From Gammaproteobacteria bacterium (GTDB taxonomy: Bacteria > Pseudomonadota > Gammaproteobacteria > 21-64-14): a DNA stretch of 64,000 nucleotides. Each line of letters opens with the position of its first letter. The stretch's first letter is position 1. The translations under genes and the position numbers were made by a program. Below, piece after piece: positions 37,548 through 48,705 of this stretch. The notes beneath the pieces were generated by a model. The model made no database searches. It was not told the origin of the DNA and was given only the letters and a program-made list of their open reading frames with translations. Location: contig JALUXX010000011.1 of the NCBI GenBank assembly GCA_027013145.1, forward strand, positions 256,556 to 320,555. The letters are read 5' to 3'.

Positions 37548-39350
37548 TCAGTAGCGGTGAACGATCCCGCGCCGGTTCATGGCCGCATCGTGGCGCGAGG
37601 TGTCGGCGTTGCGCGGCTGGGGTTCGGGATTGGCGGCGATAAAGCTGCCGATCGCGAGATAGTCGAGGTGGCCGAGCTGAAAGGCGCGTATGGCGTCCGC
37701 GGGCGTACACACGATCGGCTCCTCGTGCATGTTGAAGCTCGTGTTGATGAGGCAGGGCAGGCCGGTGATCTCGTGGTAGCGCGCCAGGATCCGATACATG
37801 CTCGGATTGTCCCTTTCGTCGACGAGCTGCGGCCGCGCGGTGCCGTCTACGTGTACGACGCCCGGACAGTTCCGCGTCATCCAATCGGTACAGTTGAACG
37901 TGATGGTCATGAATCGCGCGGCGTCCTCCGCGCCGTCGATATCCGTGAAACAGCGTCGCGCGTGCTCCCTCATGACGACCGGCGCGAAGGGCATGAACTC
38001 GGTACGCTGCAGTCCCTCGTTGAGCCAGAAGTGAACCGAGGGATCCGTCGTCGGGTAGAGGATGCTGCGATTGCCCAATGCCCGCGGTCCGTATTCCATG
38101 CGCCCGTTGAAGCGGGCGACGACCTTGTCGTCGGCCAGCAGCCGTGCGACCTCGCCTTCGACGTCATCGTACCGCTGCGCCGCGACGCCGGCGCGCTCGA
38201 GTTCGCGCCCGATCTGCGCATCGTCATACCCCGGACCCAGATAGACGTGCGGCATCGTCGGAAACAGCGGGTCATAGGGGCGGCCAGCGAGCCGGTGATA
38301 GAGGCCCAAGGCGGCGCCGACCGGCATGCCCTCGTCGGACATGCCCGGGTGGATGAACACCGAGTCCACTTCGGGCATCTCATGGACCCGCTGATTGATC
38401 TTGACATTGGCGCAGACCCCGCCCGCGAGCGCAACGTTGCGCCGACCGGTTCGGGCGAGCCAGTGGCGCACGAGCCCGACGACGAGTTCCTCCGAATAGT
38501 CCTGGATGCTGGCCGCCAGGTCCTTGTGGCTGAAGTCGTCGGGAAGCCGGCGCTGCAGCTCGCGCAGCGCGGAGAGGAAGAAGACGTTGGCGACGTTGCG
38601 AAACCGGCCGTCTTCGAGCGTCAGTATTTCGCGCAGGATGGGGACATAACGCGGGGTCCCGTTCGCCGCGAGCCCGGTGATCTTGCCTTCGTGGCGCCCG
38701 GCCTTGAAGCCGCAGATCTGCGTGACGTAGGAGTAGAACGTGCCCAGGGAATCGAAGCTCGGGATGGCGCACAGCTCCGTGAAGCGCCCGTCGACGACGT
38801 CGTAGACCTTGCCGCAGTTCCCATCGCCGCCCCCGTCGATCGAAAACACCGCTGCATCCCGATAGCCGCTGGTGTAATAGGCCGAAGTGATGTGGCAGAA
38901 GTGGTGGTCGAGGAAATGCACGGGGCAGGAGAGGCCGAACTCCTCGCGCAGGATACGCCGGAGTCCGCGACGTCGGGCGGCGAAGGCCGGGCGGCGCAGC
39001 GCATAGTAGGCCGCATCCAGCCCGGGCACGTGCCTTCGCAGGCGGCTGACATTCGAGGCGACCTCGAACAGGTACTGTTTGAAGCGGCTGCGTCTGAGCC
39101 CGAACCAGCCGTCCTTGAAGTCGACGTAGCCGTCGATGAGGTGCTGGTTGCGCGTCGCCACGGCGATGGCGTCGATATCGCCGGGCTCCAGACCGTGTAG
39201 TTCCAGCAGCGCACGGATGGACTCGCGCGGCACGCCGAACACCATCTTCTCGCGCACCAGGCGCTCGTCGGTAATCGCCCCGATGAGGGCCCCGTCCTCC
39301 ACCAGCGCGGAGCCGCAACTGATATGGTCGCCGATCCCCAGTACCCGCAT
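37548..39350 (-). CDS. NodU/CmcH-type O-carbamoyltransferase
   Basis: A 600-residue enzyme that transfers carbamoyl from carbamoyl phosphate, through a carbamoyl-AMP step, to a hydroxyl of a sugar or natural product. The N-terminal Kae1-like domain has LGIGDHISCGSALVEDGAL, HHFCHITSAYYTSGY (metal-binding His) and SIDGGGDGNCGK. The second part has LAGGVCANVKINQRV. The C-terminal YrdC-like domain has FNGRMEYGPRALGNRSIL. ATG 39350 has a strong AAGGGGGGG site. No glycosyltransferase is adjacent; an ABC-2 exporter pair lies just downstream and metH upstream. The acceptor is unknown. Confidence 0.92.
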   Translation of the reverse strand: MRVLGIGDHISCGSALVEDGALIGAITDERLVREKMVFGVPRESIRALLELHGLEPGDIDAIAVATRNQHLIDGYVDFKDGWFGLRRSRFKQYLFEVASNVSRLRRHVPGLDAAYYALRRPAFAARRRGLRRILREEFGLSCPVHFLDHHFCHITSAYYTSGYRDAAVFSIDGGGDGNCGKVYDVVDGRFTELCAIPSFDSLGTFYSYVTQICGFKAGRHEGKITGLAANGTPRYVPILREILTLEDGRFRNVANVFFLSALRELQRRLPDDFSHKDLAASIQDYSEELVVGLVRHWLARTGRRNVALAGGVCANVKINQRVHEMPEVDSVFIHPGMSDEGMPVGAALGLYHRLAGRPYDPLFPTMPHVYLGPGYDDAQIGRELERAGVAAQRYDDVEGEVARLLADDKVVARFNGRMEYGPRALGNRSILYPTTDPSVHFWLNEGLQRTEFMPFAPVVMREHARRCFTDIDGAEDAARFMTITFNCTDWMTRNCPGVVHVDGTARPQLVDERDNPSMYRILARYHEITGLPCLINTSFNMHEEPIVCTPADAIRAFQLGHLDYLAIGSFIAANPEPQPRNADTSRHDAAMNRRGIVHRY

Positions 39351-39444
39351 TTCGCCCCCCCCTTCGTCGCCCGGCCCCGCACACGCCGCCCCTGTTATCG
39401 GCCGTGCGCGCGCTTCCTGTCGTCGCCCCCGGGCCGGCGGTCCC

Positions 39445-42400
39445 TCATTCCTCGGGATCGTAACCCAGCACCGGCGCAAGCCAGCGCTCTGCTTCGGCGA
39501 GGCGCATCCCCTTGCGCCGCGCATAGTCTTCGACCTGGTCGCGGCCGATGCGTCCCACCCCGAAATAATGTGCATCCGGATGCGCGAAATACCACCCGCT
39601 CACCGCCGCCGTCGGCAGCATGGCGAAATGCTCGGTTACGGTGATGCCGGCATTGCCCGCCGGATCGATCAGCCTCCAGAGCAGCGCCTTCTCGGTGTGA
39701 TCGGGGCAGGCGGGGTAGCCGGGCGCCGGCCGGATCCCGCGATAGGTCTCCCCGATGAGGGCATCGTTGTCCAGCGACTCCTGCGGCGCGTAGCCCCAGT
39801 ACTCCCGCCGCACCCGTTCGTGCAGCCGCTCGGCGAAGGCCTCGGCCAGACGGTCGGCGATCGCCTTGAGCAGGATCGCGCCGTAATCGTCGTGCCGCGC
39901 CTCGTACTCGGCGACCTTCGCGTCGAGTCCGATCCCGGCGGTGACGGCGAAGGCACCGATGTAGTCCGTCAGCCCCGATTGGGGCGGCGCGATGAAATCG
40001 GCCAGGCAGCGGTTCGGCCGCCCCGGGGGCTTCTCGTCCTGCTGGCGCAGATGGTGCAGGACCATGAAGGGCTCCGGCCGGCCCGGAGCCTCGTAGAGCG
40101 CGATATCGTCGTCGCCGTGGCGGTTCGCGGCATAGAAGCCGACGACCCCGCGCGCCTGCAGCCAGCGCCCGCGCACGACCGTTTCCAGCATTTCCCGCGC
40201 ATCGTCGAGCAGTTTCCGCGCCTCCGCGCCCTTCTCCGGGTCTTCGAGGATGCGGGGATAGCTGCCGGCCATCTCCCAGGCGTGGAAAAACGGGGTCCAG
40301 TCGATGTACGGAACCAGTTCCTCCAGCGGATAGTCGTCGACGGCGCGCGCGCCGAGGAACGACGGCTCCGGCGGCGTGTAGCGCGACCAGTCGATCGGCA
40401 CGCGGTTCGCCCGCGCCTGCCCGATGGGGAGCAGGCGCGCGCGGGCGCGGCGGCCGCGGTGCTGCTCGCGCACGCGCGCGTACTCCTCCTGGACTCCGGC
40501 CACATAGGCCTCGCGCCGGTCGCGGCTGACGAGGTTCTGCGCCACCCCGACCGCGCGCGATGCGTCCTTGACGTAAATAGTCGGCGCGCTGTATTTCGGC
40601 GCAATCTTGACCGCGGTGTGCACCCGCGAGGTGGTCGCACCGCCGATCAGCAGCGGGACCTTGAAGCCCATGCGCTCCATTTCCTTCGCCACATGGGACA
40701 TTTCTTCGAGCGAAGGGGTGATCAGCCCCGAGAGGCCGATGATGTCTGCGTTTTCGGCGCGAGCGGTTTCGAGGATCCGGTTCGCCGGCACCATCACCCC
40801 GAGATCGACGACATCGAAGTTGTTACACTGCAACACCACGCCGACGATGTTCTTTCCGATGTCGTGGACATCGCCTTTGACGGTGGCGATGACGATCTTG
40901 CCGTTGCTTCCGTGTCCACCTTCCTTGCGCGCCTCGATGAACGGCAGCAGGTAGGCCACCGCCTTCTTCATCACCCGTGCGCTCTTGACGACCTGCGGCA
41001 GGAACATCTTGCCCGCACCGAAGAGATCGCCCACCACGTTCATTCCGTCCATGAGCGGGCCTTCGATCACCTCGATCGGGTGGTCGAAGGAATGACGCGC
41101 TTCTTCGGTGTCCTCCTCGACGAAGTCGGCGATCCCCTTGACCAGGGCGTGCTCGAGGCGTTTGGCAACCGGCCAGGACCGCCATTCGAGGTCTTCCGCG
41201 CGCGTCTCGGCACTGCCGCCGCGATAGCGTTCGGCGATCTCCAGCAGGCGCTCCGTGGCGTCCGGCCGGCGGGCGAGAATGACGTCCTCGACGCGCTCAC
41301 GCAGATCCGAGGGGATCTCCTCGTAGACGGCGAGCTGCCCCGCGTTGACGATACCCATGTCCATGCCGGCACCGATCGCGTGGTAGAGAAACACCGCGTG
41401 GATCGCCTCGCGTACCGTGTGGTTGCCGCGGAAGGAAAAGGACACGTTGCTGACACCGCCGGAGACGAGCGCGTGCGGCAGGGTCCGCTTGATCTCGCGT
41501 ACGGCCTCGATGAAGTCGAGGGCGTAGCGGTTGTGCTCCTCGATCCCCGTAGCGACGGCGAAGATGTTGGGATCGAAGATGATGTCCTCGGGGGGGAAGC
41601 CGATGCGTTCGGTGAGGAGGCGGTAGCTGCGCGCACAGATTTCGATCTTGCGCGCACGCGTGTCGGCCTGCCCCTGCTCGTCGAACGCCATGACGACGAC
41701 GGCCGCCCCGTAGCGGCGCACCAGGGCCGCGCTGCGCAGGAAGGCCCCCTCGCCTTCCTTCAGGCTGATCGAGTTTACGATGCCCTTGCCCTGCAGGCAC
41801 TTGAGCCCCGCCTCGATGATCCGCCAGTTCGAGGAGTCGACCATGACCGGAACGCGCGAGATGTCGGGTTCGGCGGCGACGAGATTCAGGAAGGTCACCA
41901 TCGCCTGCTCGCCGTCGAGCATGCCTTCGTCCATGTTGACGTCGATGACCTGGGCGCCGTTGTCGACCTGCTGTCGCGCGACCTCCAGCGCGGCATCGAA
42001 ATCGCCCGCCAGCACGAGCTTTTTGAAGCGCGCCGAACCGGTGACGTTGGTGCGTTCTCCGACGTTGACGAACAGGGAGTCGGGGCCGATGTTGAGCGGC
42101 TCCAGTCCGCTGAGGCGGCACTGCACCGGGATCCGCGGCAAGCGCCGCGGGGCGTGGCGCGCGACCGCCCCGGCGATCGCCCGGATGTGCGCCGGCGTGG
42201 TCCCGCAACAGCCGCCGACGATGTTCAGAAAGCCCGCGGCGGCCCATTCCCCGATCTCCGCCGCCATCGCTTCGGGCGTGTCGTCGTATTCGCCGAACTC
42301 GTTCGGCAGCCCGGCATTGGGGTGCGCGCTGACGAAGGCGTCCGCAACGCGGGCGAGCTCCTCCACGTACTGGCGAAGCTCGCGCGCACCGAGCGCGCAG

Positions 42401-43119
42401 TTGAGACCGATCGACAGCGGGCGCGCATGGCGCACCGAATTCCAGAACGCCTCGGTCACCTGGCCGGACAGGGTGCGGCCGCTGGCATCGGTGATCGTGC
42501 CCGAGATCATGATCGGAACGCGGCTGCCGCGCGTCTCGAACAGCGCATCGACGGCGAACAGCGCCGCCTTCGCGTTGAGGGTGTCGAACACCGTCTCGAC
42601 CAGGAGCAGGTCGCAGCCGCCGTCGAGGAGGCCGCGCGCGGCCTCCCCGTAGGCCTCGACGAGCTGGTCGAAGGTCACATTGCGGAAGCCGGGATTGTTG
42701 ACGTCCGGAGAGAGTGACGCCGTGCGGTTGGTCGGGCCGAGCACCCCGGCGACGAAGCGCGGCCGCTCCGGCCGGGCCGCCGCGTCGGCCGCCTCCCGGG
42801 CGATGCGCGCGGCCGCCACGTTCAATTCGTAGACGACGCCCTCGAGCCGGTAATCGGCCTGTGAGATCGAGTTGGCGTTGAAGGTGTTGGTCTCGAGGAT
42901 ATCGGCCCCGGCCGCCAGATAGGCGGAATGGATGTCGCGAATGATCTCCGGACGGGTCAGCGCGAGCAGGTCGTTGTTTCCCTTGAGGTCGACAGGGTGA
43001 TCGGCGAAGCGCTCGCCGCGGTAGTCGGCCTCCCCGAGCCGATAGCCCTGGATCATCGTCCCCATGGCGCCGTCGAGGACGAGAATGCGCTCCTTGAGCA
43101 GTGTGGCAAGCGTATCCAT
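39445..43119 (-). CDS. metH: Cobalamin-dependent methionine synthase
   Basis: A 1224-residue enzyme converting homocysteine and methyl-tetrahydrofolate to methionine. All four modules are present: homocysteine domain ([15 protein letters not shown]; zinc Cys in GLNCALG and GGCCGTT), pterin domain ([17 protein letters not shown]), B12-binding cap and Rossmann domains ([11 protein letters not shown] with His 752 coordinating cobalt), and the SAM-dependent reactivation domain (about 900-1224, [27 protein letters not shown]). Length matches E. coli MetH (1227). No cobalamin riboswitch precedes it, unlike the nearby btuB operon. It is divergent from ccmA. Confidence 0.98.
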   Translation of the reverse strand: MDTLATLLKERILVLDGAMGTMIQGYRLGEADYRGERFADHPVDLKGNNDLLALTRPEIIRDIHSAYLAAGADILETNTFNANSISQADYRLEGVVYELNVAAARIAREAADAAARPERPRFVAGVLGPTNRTASLSPDVNNPGFRNVTFDQLVEAYGEAARGLLDGGCDLLLVETVFDTLNAKAALFAVDALFETRGSRVPIMISGTITDASGRTLSGQVTEAFWNSVRHARPLSIGLNCALGARELRQYVEELARVADAFVSAHPNAGLPNEFGEYDDTPEAMAAEIGEWAAAGFLNIVGGCCGTTPAHIRAIAGAVARHAPRRLPRIPVQCRLSGLEPLNIGPDSLFVNVGERTNVTGSARFKKLVLAGDFDAALEVARQQVDNGAQVIDVNMDEGMLDGEQAMVTFLNLVAAEPDISRVPVMVDSSNWRIIEAGLKCLQGKGIVNSISLKEGEGAFLRSAALVRRYGAAVVVMAFDEQGQADTRARKIEICARSYRLLTERIGFPPEDIIFDPNIFAVATGIEEHNRYALDFIEAVREIKRTLPHALVSGGVSNVSFSFRGNHTVREAIHAVFLYHAIGAGMDMGIVNAGQLAVYEEIPSDLRERVEDVILARRPDATERLLEIAERYRGGSAETRAEDLEWRSWPVAKRLEHALVKGIADFVEEDTEEARHSFDHPIEVIEGPLMDGMNVVGDLFGAGKMFLPQVVKSARVMKKAVAYLLPFIEARKEGGHGSNGKIVIATVKGDVHDIGKNIVGVVLQCNNFDVVDLGVMVPANRILETARAENADIIGLSGLITPSLEEMSHVAKEMERMGFKVPLLIGGATTSRVHTAVKIAPKYSAPTIYVKDASRAVGVAQNLVSRDRREAYVAGVQEEYARVREQHRGRRARARLLPIGQARANRVPIDWSRYTPPEPSFLGARAVDDYPLEELVPYIDWTPFFHAWEMAGSYPRILEDPEKGAEARKLLDDAREMLETVVRGRWLQARGVVGFYAANRHGDDDIALYEAPGRPEPFMVLHHLRQQDEKPPGRPNRCLADFIAPPQSGLTDYIGAFAVTAGIGLDAKVAEYEARHDDYGAILLKAIADRLAEAFAERLHERVRREYWGYAPQESLDNDALIGETYRGIRPAPGYPACPDHTEKALLWRLIDPAGNAGITVTEHFAMLPTAAVSGWYFAHPDAHYFGVGRIGRDQVEDYARRKGMRLAEAERWLAPVLGYDPEE

Positions 43120-43266
43120 AGCGATTCCAGATGCCCCGCACCCCGGCGCGCCACTATAACATGGCCGCTTCGGCCGCCCGTGCCACCGCCGGCGCGCGGC
43201 GACGTGTTATGCTTCGCCACCCGGCCCGCAGGCCCCGCGGCCGGCCCGCAACGGACTGATCCGACG

Positions 43267-43914
43267 GTGGATGAAGCCAGCGAACCCGCGCCGCCCAGGC
43301 GCCTCGAGGCGCGCGGACTGGAATGTGTGCGCAACGACCGGGTCCTGTTCCGGGACCTCGACGCGGCCGTCGGGCCGGGGTACGTGCTGCAGGTGGAGGG
43401 GCCGAACGGCAGCGGCAAGACGAGCCTGTTGCGCATCCTCTGCGGCCTGAGTCTGCCCGGCGCGGGCGAGGTGCGGTGGAACGGGCAGCCGCTGGAACGG
43501 GTGCGAGCGGAGTACTGCGAATCGCTCGCCTACGTCGGACACCGCCACGGCGTGAAGGGCGAGCTGACCCCGATCGAGAACCTGCGGTTCCAGCGTGCGG
43601 TCGCCGGCGGCGCGTCGGGGGTGTCCCCGGGCGAGGCCCTCACGCGCCTGGGCCTGGCGGGCTTCGAGGACGTCCCCTGCCGTACCCTCTCCGAGGGTCA
43701 GCGTCGTCGCGTCGCCCTCGCGCGGCTCCTCACCGCGGCCCGGCCGCTGTGGATCCTCGACGAGCCCCTCACCGCCCTCGACCGTACCGGCGTGGCCGTT
43801 GTCGAAGACCTTATATGTACGCACGCGCGCCAGGGAGGCATGGTCCTGATCACCACTCACCAGCCGATCCGGCTCGAGGGCAGCGCGTTGGTGCGGCTGC
43901 GGCTCGGCGCGTGA
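43267..43914 (+). CDS. ccmA: Heme exporter ATPase CcmA
   Basis: The 215-residue ATPase of the CcmABCD complex, which releases holo-CcmE during cytochrome c maturation. Walker A is GPNGSGKTS, the signature LSEGQRRRVALARLL, and Walker B LWILDEPLTALD. The GTG 43267 start gives a normal length; its ribosome site is weak. The frame open further upstream overlaps metH and is not CcmA-like. First gene of ccmABCDEFGHI; overlaps ccmB (GTGA). Confidence 0.95.
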   Translation: MDEASEPAPPRRLEARGLECVRNDRVLFRDLDAAVGPGYVLQVEGPNGSGKTSLLRILCGLSLPGAGEVRWNGQPLERVRAEYCESLAYVGHRHGVKGELTPIENLRFQRAVAGGASGVSPGEALTRLGLAGFEDVPCRTLSEGQRRRVALARLLTAARPLWILDEPLTALDRTGVAVVEDLICTHARQGGMVLITTHQPIRLEGSALVRLRLGA

Positions 43915-44603
43915 GCGCGGGTGCCCCGCCCGGGCCGCTGGCCGCGGCCGCGGCGCTCGTCCGCCGCGACCTCACGCTGTTTTTCAGGCGCCGGGCCGAG
44001 GTGCTCAACCCATTGTTATTTTTCGTGATTGTGGTCACGCTCGTGCCCCTTGGGGTGGGCCCGGAGGCGGCGACCCTGCGCGCCATGGCCCCCGGGGTGG
44101 TGTGGGTCGCGGCGCTGCTGGCGGCGATGCTCTCGCTGGAGGGGATCTTCCGCTCCGACTACGACGACGGCGCGCTGGAGCAACTGGCGATCAGTCCGCA
44201 GCCGCTCGCCGTGCTGGTGCTCGCGAAGGTGCTGGCGCACTGGCTGGTGAGCGGGCTGCCGCTGGTGTTGCTCGGCCCGGTCCTGGGCGCCTCGCTGTTC
44301 CTGCCAGGGCGCGCGATGGGCGCGCTCGTACTGGGGTTGCTGCTCGGCACCCCCGTGCTGAGCCTGATCGGCGCCATCGGCGTGGCGTTGACGGTGGGCG
44401 TGCGGCGCGGAGGGGTCCTGCTTTCGCTGCTCGTCCTCCCCCTCTACGTGCCGGTGCTCATCTTCGGTGCGAGCGCCGCGAGCAACGCCGCGGCCGGCCT
44501 CGACGTCTCCGGCCCCCTGGCCTTGCTCGGGGCCCTGCTGGCGCTGGCCCTGAGCCTGGCCCCGCCGGCGGCGGCGGCGGCGCTGCGGATCAGCCTGGGT
44601 TGA
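43911..44603 (+). CDS. ccmB: Heme exporter permease CcmB
   Basis: A 230-residue protein with six membrane segments, starting RRDLTLFFRRRAEVLNPLLFFVIVVTLVPLGVGP as typical of CcmB. Cytoplasmic motif SLEGIFRSDYDDGALEQLAISP is conserved. The GTG start overlaps the ccmA stop. A 122-base gap before ccmC is the only break in the operon and could hold an internal promoter. Confidence 0.95.
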   Translation: MSAGAPPGPLAAAAALVRRDLTLFFRRRAEVLNPLLFFVIVVTLVPLGVGPEAATLRAMAPGVVWVAALLAAMLSLEGIFRSDYDDGALEQLAISPQPLAVLVLAKVLAHWLVSGLPLVLLGPVLGASLFLPGRAMGALVLGLLLGTPVLSLIGAIGVALTVGVRRGGVLLSLLVLPLYVPVLIFGASAASNAAAGLDVSGPLALLGALLALALSLAPPAAAAALRISLG

Positions 44604-44725
44604 GTGCCCCTGCGCGCGGCGGTTAATCTGGGTCAACGAACTTCTTCAATCGCTGTGAGACAATTTCGCCGATCAGCGGTCACAGGGTATGGTCCGCCCC
44701 GTAACAGGGCCCGGATTGGGAAACG

Positions 44726-45508
44726 ATGGCGCAACGCGAGGCGGTGATCCCGGCAACAACCACACGACGGCTGTGGACTTGGTTCCACCGGCTCGCCTCG
44801 CCACGCTATTTCTACGAGTTGGCCGGGCGACTGATCCCGTGGTTCGGATGGGCCGCGGCGGTGTTGCTGGCCGCCGGACTCTACGGCGGCCTCTGGCTCG
44901 CGCCGCCGGACTACCAGCAGGGCGATGCCTACCGCATCATCTTCATCCACGTGCCCGCCGCCTGGATGTCGTTGTTCGCCTACGTCGCCATGGCCGGTGC
45001 CGGATTCATCGGCCTGGTGTGGCGGATCAAGCTGGCCGAGGTCGTCGCCAGGGCCTGCGCGCCGCTCGGTGCCTCGTTCACCCTCCTCGCGCTGTGCACC
45101 GGCTCGCTGTGGGGCAAGCCGATGTGGGGTGCCTACTGGGTATGGGACGCGCGGCTGACCTCCGAGCTGGTCCTGCTGTTCCTGTATCTGGGCTATATCG
45201 CCCTGGATGCGGCCATCGAGGATCGCCGCAAGGCGGCGCGCGCCACCTCGGTGCTGGCGCTGGTCGGCGTGGTGGATATCCCCATCATCCACTACTCGGT
45301 GGAGTGGTGGCATACACTTCACCAGGGGCCGACGGTGTTCAAGCTGGGCGGGCCGTCGATCAGCCTCGATATGCTCGTGCCGCTGCTGCTCATGGTGGTG
45401 GCCTTCAAGCTCTTCTTCTTTGCCATGATGCTGGTGCGCGCCCGCACCGAGGTACTCGAGCGGGAAGTCAACAGCGCCTGGGTGCGCGAGGTGGTGGGGG
45501 AGCCGTGA
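44726..45508 (+). CDS. ccmC: Heme export/handling protein CcmC
   Basis: A 260-residue inner-membrane protein that delivers heme to CcmE. It carries the periplasmic WWD-type motif ([22 protein letters not shown]), conserved His residues ([25 protein letters not shown]) and six membrane helices. The ATG follows a GGGAAACG site. It overlaps the GTG of ccmD. Confidence 0.96.
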   Translation: MAQREAVIPATTTRRLWTWFHRLASPRYFYELAGRLIPWFGWAAAVLLAAGLYGGLWLAPPDYQQGDAYRIIFIHVPAAWMSLFAYVAMAGAGFIGLVWRIKLAEVVARACAPLGASFTLLALCTGSLWGKPMWGAYWVWDARLTSELVLLFLYLGYIALDAAIEDRRKAARATSVLALVGVVDIPIIHYSVEWWHTLHQGPTVFKLGGPSISLDMLVPLLLMVVAFKLFFFAMMLVRARTEVLEREVNSAWVREVVGEP

Positions 45509-45672
45509 AGTCATTCCACGAGTTCATCACCATGGGCGGGTTCGCGTTCTACGTGTGGACCTCCTATGCGATCTTCGCGGCCATCTTCGCCTGGAACGTC
45601 ATCCAGCCCCTGGTCCACCGACGCCGGGTGCGCGAGCGCCTCGCGCGTCGCCTTCGGAGAATGCAGCCATGA
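45505..45672 (+). CDS. ccmD: Heme exporter protein CcmD
   Basis: A 55-residue protein with one membrane helix ([21 protein letters not shown]) and a basic cytoplasmic tail ([17 protein letters not shown]). It is needed to release holo-CcmE from CcmABC. It starts with GTG overlapping ccmC and overlaps ccmE (ATGA). Confidence 0.93.
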   Translation: MKSFHEFITMGGFAFYVWTSYAIFAAIFAWNVIQPLVHRRRVRERLARRLRRMQP

Positions 45673-46160
45673 CACCCAAGCGGCGTCGCCGCCTGATCTT
45701 CGCGGTACTCCTGGTCTCGGGCATCGGTACCGCGGTCGCCCTCGGGGCCTATGCCTTTCGCCAGAATCTCTTCTACTTCTACAGCCCGACGCAGGTGGCC
45801 GAGGGCGACGCGCCGCGCAACCACGTCTTCCGCGTCGGCGGGCTGGTCGAGAAGGGCAGCGTGAAACGCGACGGCATGACGGTCCACTTCGTGGTCACGG
45901 ATACCGAGAAGAGCGTCCCCATCGTCTATACGGGGATCCTTCCCGACCTGTTCCGCGAGGGCCAGGGGATCGTCGCCGAGGGCAGGCTGAACCGCTCGGG
46001 CGAGTTCGTCGCCACGCAGGTGCTGGCCAAGCACGACTCGACCTACATGCCGCCTGAGGTCGCACGCGCGCTCAAGCGCGCGCACGAGCGCGAGGCGGCG
46101 GCGGCACGCGCGAAGCTCGCACAGGAGGCGGCCAGGGCCGCAGGGGCGGGCGGCCGATGA
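45669..46160 (+). CDS. ccmE: Periplasmic heme chaperone CcmE
   Basis: A 163-residue membrane-anchored chaperone. It has an N-terminal helix ([22 protein letters not shown]), an OB-fold domain and the heme-attachment motif [10 protein letters not shown] with covalent-heme His 122 and Tyr 126. An Ala/Arg-rich tail follows. Overlaps ccmD and ccmF by four bases each. Confidence 0.97.
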   Translation: MTPKRRRRLIFAVLLVSGIGTAVALGAYAFRQNLFYFYSPTQVAEGDAPRNHVFRVGGLVEKGSVKRDGMTVHFVVTDTEKSVPIVYTGILPDLFREGQGIVAEGRLNRSGEFVATQVLAKHDSTYMPPEVARALKRAHEREAAAARAKLAQEAARAAGAGGR

Positions 46161-48166
46161 TCCCCGAGATCGGCCACTTCGCACTGGTACTGGCGCTGTG
46201 CCTGGCGCTGGTGCAGGCCGTGCTCCCGTTGCTCGGCGCGTGGCGCGGGGTCCCCGAGTGGATCGCGGTCGCGCGCCCCGCGGCGCGCGCGCAGTCGCTG
46301 TTCGTGCTGCTTGCCTTCCTCTGCCTGACCTACGCCTTCCTCACCAACGATTTCTCGGTCGCCTATGTCGCCGAGAATTCGAACACGGCCCTGCCGTGGT
46401 TCTATCGGATCGGCGCGGTCTGGGGGGCTCACTCGGGGTCGCTGCTGCTGTGGGTCAGCATCCTCTCGGTCTGGACCCTGGCGGTCACCTTCGGCAGCCG
46501 CAGCCTCCCGGAGGACATCGCCGCGCGCGTCCTCGGCGTCATGGGCCTGGTGAGCATCGGCTTTCTGCTGTTCATGCTGATGACCTCCGATCCGTTCACG
46601 CGCCTGTTCCCGGCCCCGCTCAACGGCCGCGACCTCAACCCCCTGCTCCAGGATCCCGGGCTCGTGATGCATCCCCCGATGCTCTACATGGGCTACGTGG
46701 GGTTCGCCGTTCCGTTCGCCTTCGCTATCGCCGCGCTGCTCGACGGGCACCTCGACGCCGCGTGGGCGCGCTGGTCGCGACCCTGGACCACCGCGGCGTG
46801 GCTGTTCCTGACGCTGGGGATCACCCTCGGGAGCTGGTGGTCGTACTCGGTGCTGGGCTGGGGCGGCTGGTGGTTCTGGGACCCGGTGGAGAACGCGTCC
46901 TTCATGCCCTGGCTGGTGGGCACGGCCTTGATCCACTCGCTGGCGGTGACCGACAAGCGCGGCGCCTTCAAGACCTGGACGGTGCTCCTTGCGATCTTCG
47001 CCTTCTCGCTGAGTCTCCTCGGCACCTTCCTGGTGCGCTCTGGCGTCCTGGTCTCGGTGCACGCCTTCGCCACCGACCCGCGGCGCGGCATCTTCATCCT
47101 GATCTTCCTGGCGCTCGTGGTCGGGTTGTCGCTGCTGCTGTATGCGTGGCGTGCGCCTGCGGTGAAGGGCGGGGGCAACTTCCACGTGCTGTCCCGCGAG
47201 ACGCTGCTGTTGGTGAACAACGTCCTGCTGGTCTCCGCAGCCTTCGCGGTGCTCCTCGGCACGCTCTACCCGCTGATCCTGGAGGGCATGGCCGTCGGCA
47301 AGATCTCGGTCGGGCCGCCGTATTTCGACACCGTTTTCATTCCCCTCACGCTGCCGCTGGTGTTCCTCGCCGCACTCGGCTCCCTGGTGCGCTGGAAACG
47401 CCAGCCGTTTCGGGCCCTGATCGGGTACGTATGGTTGCCGCTCGTGTTCTGTACCGCGGCCGGTATGCTGTTTTCGTTCTGGTATCTGGGTCGCGTGCAC
47501 GCGCTCCTCGTGGTTTCGGTCATCGCGGCCTTCTGGGTCATGCTGCTTTCGGCGCGCGATATCTGGTGGCGCGTGCGACGCAACCTGGCCGGGGGGACGC
47601 GCTGGTATCGCGTTCCGCGCCACGTGCTGGGGATGGCGCTCGCCCATTTCGGGATCGGGGTCTTCGTGCTCGGGGTCGCGCTCGCCGGGACCGGCAGCCT
47701 CGAGAAGGACGTGAACATGCATCCCGGCGACGCGGTCCAGCTCGCCGGCTATACCTATCGCTTCGATGGCGTGACCGAGACGCGCGGGCCGACCTATACC
47801 GCGACCCAGGCCCGGGTGACCGTCTCGCGCGACGGACAGGTGCTGGCGACCCTGTATCCGCAGAAGCGGATCTATATCGTGCAGAACATGCCGATCACGA
47901 AGGCCGGAATCCGGCCCGGACTGCTGCATGACTTCTACGTCTCGATGGGCGAGCCGACGAGCGATGGCGGTTGGGCGATGAGACTCTACTTCAAGCCGAT
48001 GGTGCGCTGGATCTGGCTCGGTCCGTTGTTCATGGCGCTCGGCGGGCTGCTGGCGGCGGGCGACCGGCGCTACCGCCTGGCGGTGGTGCGCCAGACCCAG
48101 CCGAAGGAGCGCGCGGCGGTGCGGCCGGCCACGCAGCCGCTGCCGGCATCCCCCGGCGGTTCCTGA
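46157..48166 (+). CDS. ccmF: Cytochrome c heme lyase subunit CcmF
   Basis: A 669-residue polytopic protein that with CcmH attaches heme to apocytochrome c. The WWD domain is [19 protein letters not shown], and the conserved His-containing segments [13 protein letters not shown] and ALIHSLAV are present. About 15 membrane helices fit the family. Start overlaps ccmE (ATGA), stop overlaps ccmG (TGATG). Confidence 0.97.
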   Translation: MIPEIGHFALVLALCLALVQAVLPLLGAWRGVPEWIAVARPAARAQSLFVLLAFLCLTYAFLTNDFSVAYVAENSNTALPWFYRIGAVWGAHSGSLLLWVSILSVWTLAVTFGSRSLPEDIAARVLGVMGLVSIGFLLFMLMTSDPFTRLFPAPLNGRDLNPLLQDPGLVMHPPMLYMGYVGFAVPFAFAIAALLDGHLDAAWARWSRPWTTAAWLFLTLGITLGSWWSYSVLGWGGWWFWDPVENASFMPWLVGTALIHSLAVTDKRGAFKTWTVLLAIFAFSLSLLGTFLVRSGVLVSVHAFATDPRRGIFILIFLALVVGLSLLLYAWRAPAVKGGGNFHVLSRETLLLVNNVLLVSAAFAVLLGTLYPLILEGMAVGKISVGPPYFDTVFIPLTLPLVFLAALGSLVRWKRQPFRALIGYVWLPLVFCTAAGMLFSFWYLGRVHALLVVSVIAAFWVMLLSARDIWWRVRRNLAGGTRWYRVPRHVLGMALAHFGIGVFVLGVALAGTGSLEKDVNMHPGDAVQLAGYTYRFDGVTETRGPTYTATQARVTVSRDGQVLATLYPQKRIYIVQNMPITKAGIRPGLLHDFYVSMGEPTSDGGWAMRLYFKPMVRWIWLGPLFMALGGLLAAGDRRYRLAVVRQTQPKERAAVRPATQPLPASPGGS

Positions 48167-48705
48167 TGGTCCGCTATCTCGTCCCCCTCGGCGTCTTCGC
48201 GATGCTGGTGGCGCTGCTCGCCGTGGGCCTGCGGCACGATCCGCGCAAGATTCCCTCACCGCTGATCGGCAAGCCCGCCCCCGAATTCAGCCTGCCGGCG
48301 CTCACCGATCCCGCGCGGCGCATCACCCGGGCCGATCTGTTGGGCAAGGTGACCCTGTTCAACGTCTGGGCCTCCTGGTGCGTGTCCTGCCGCGACGAGG
48401 CCAAGGTCCTCGACGGGCTGGCCAAAAGCCGTGTCGTGCCGATCTACGGGCTCAATTACAAGGACCGGCGCGCCGCGGCCCTGGAGTGGCTCAAGGTCTT
48501 CGGCGATCCCTATGTCGCCAACGCGTTCGACCGCGAAGGCCAGGTCGCCATCAACTGGGGGGTGTACGGCGTACCCGAGACCTTCGTGGTCGACGCCAAG
48601 GGCATCATCCGCTACAAGCAGATCGGGCCGATCACGCCGCAGGTGCTCAAGGACACGATCCTGCCGCTCGTGCGCCGTTTGCAACAGGAGGCGCGCCGCC
48701 GATGA
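48166..48705 (+). CDS. ccmG: Thiol:disulfide interchange protein CcmG (DsbE)
   Basis: A 179-residue membrane-anchored thioredoxin-like reductant for the apocytochrome CXXCH thiols. The active site is W71-C72-V73-S74-C75 in NVWASWCVSCRDEA, and the cis-Pro is in YGVPETFVVD. The N-terminal anchor is LVPLGVFAMLVALLAVGL. Overlaps ccmF and ccmH. Confidence 0.96.
   Translation: MVRYLVPLGVFAMLVALLAVGLRHDPRKIPSPLIGKPAPEFSLPALTDPARRITRADLLGKVTLFNVWASWCVSCRDEAKVLDGLAKSRVVPIYGLNYKDRRAAALEWLKVFGDPYVANAFDREGQVAINWGVYGVPETFVVDAKGIIRYKQIGPITPQVLKDTILPLVRRLQQEARRR

Noticed and set aside
39136-42717. 1193-residue plus-strand open frame
   Set aside because: Antisense to metH; stop-free only because of high GC content.
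43120-43266. Cobalamin riboswitch for metH
   Set aside because: The metH-ccmA gap lacks the B12-box and other conserved blocks.
46043-48259. 738-residue minus-strand open frame
   Set aside because: Antisense to ccmF, which is complete and conserved.
48385-48395. CcmG active site WCVSC as an abnormal variant
   Set aside because: W-C-V-x-C sites are familiar in CcmG-type proteins, so it is not notable.
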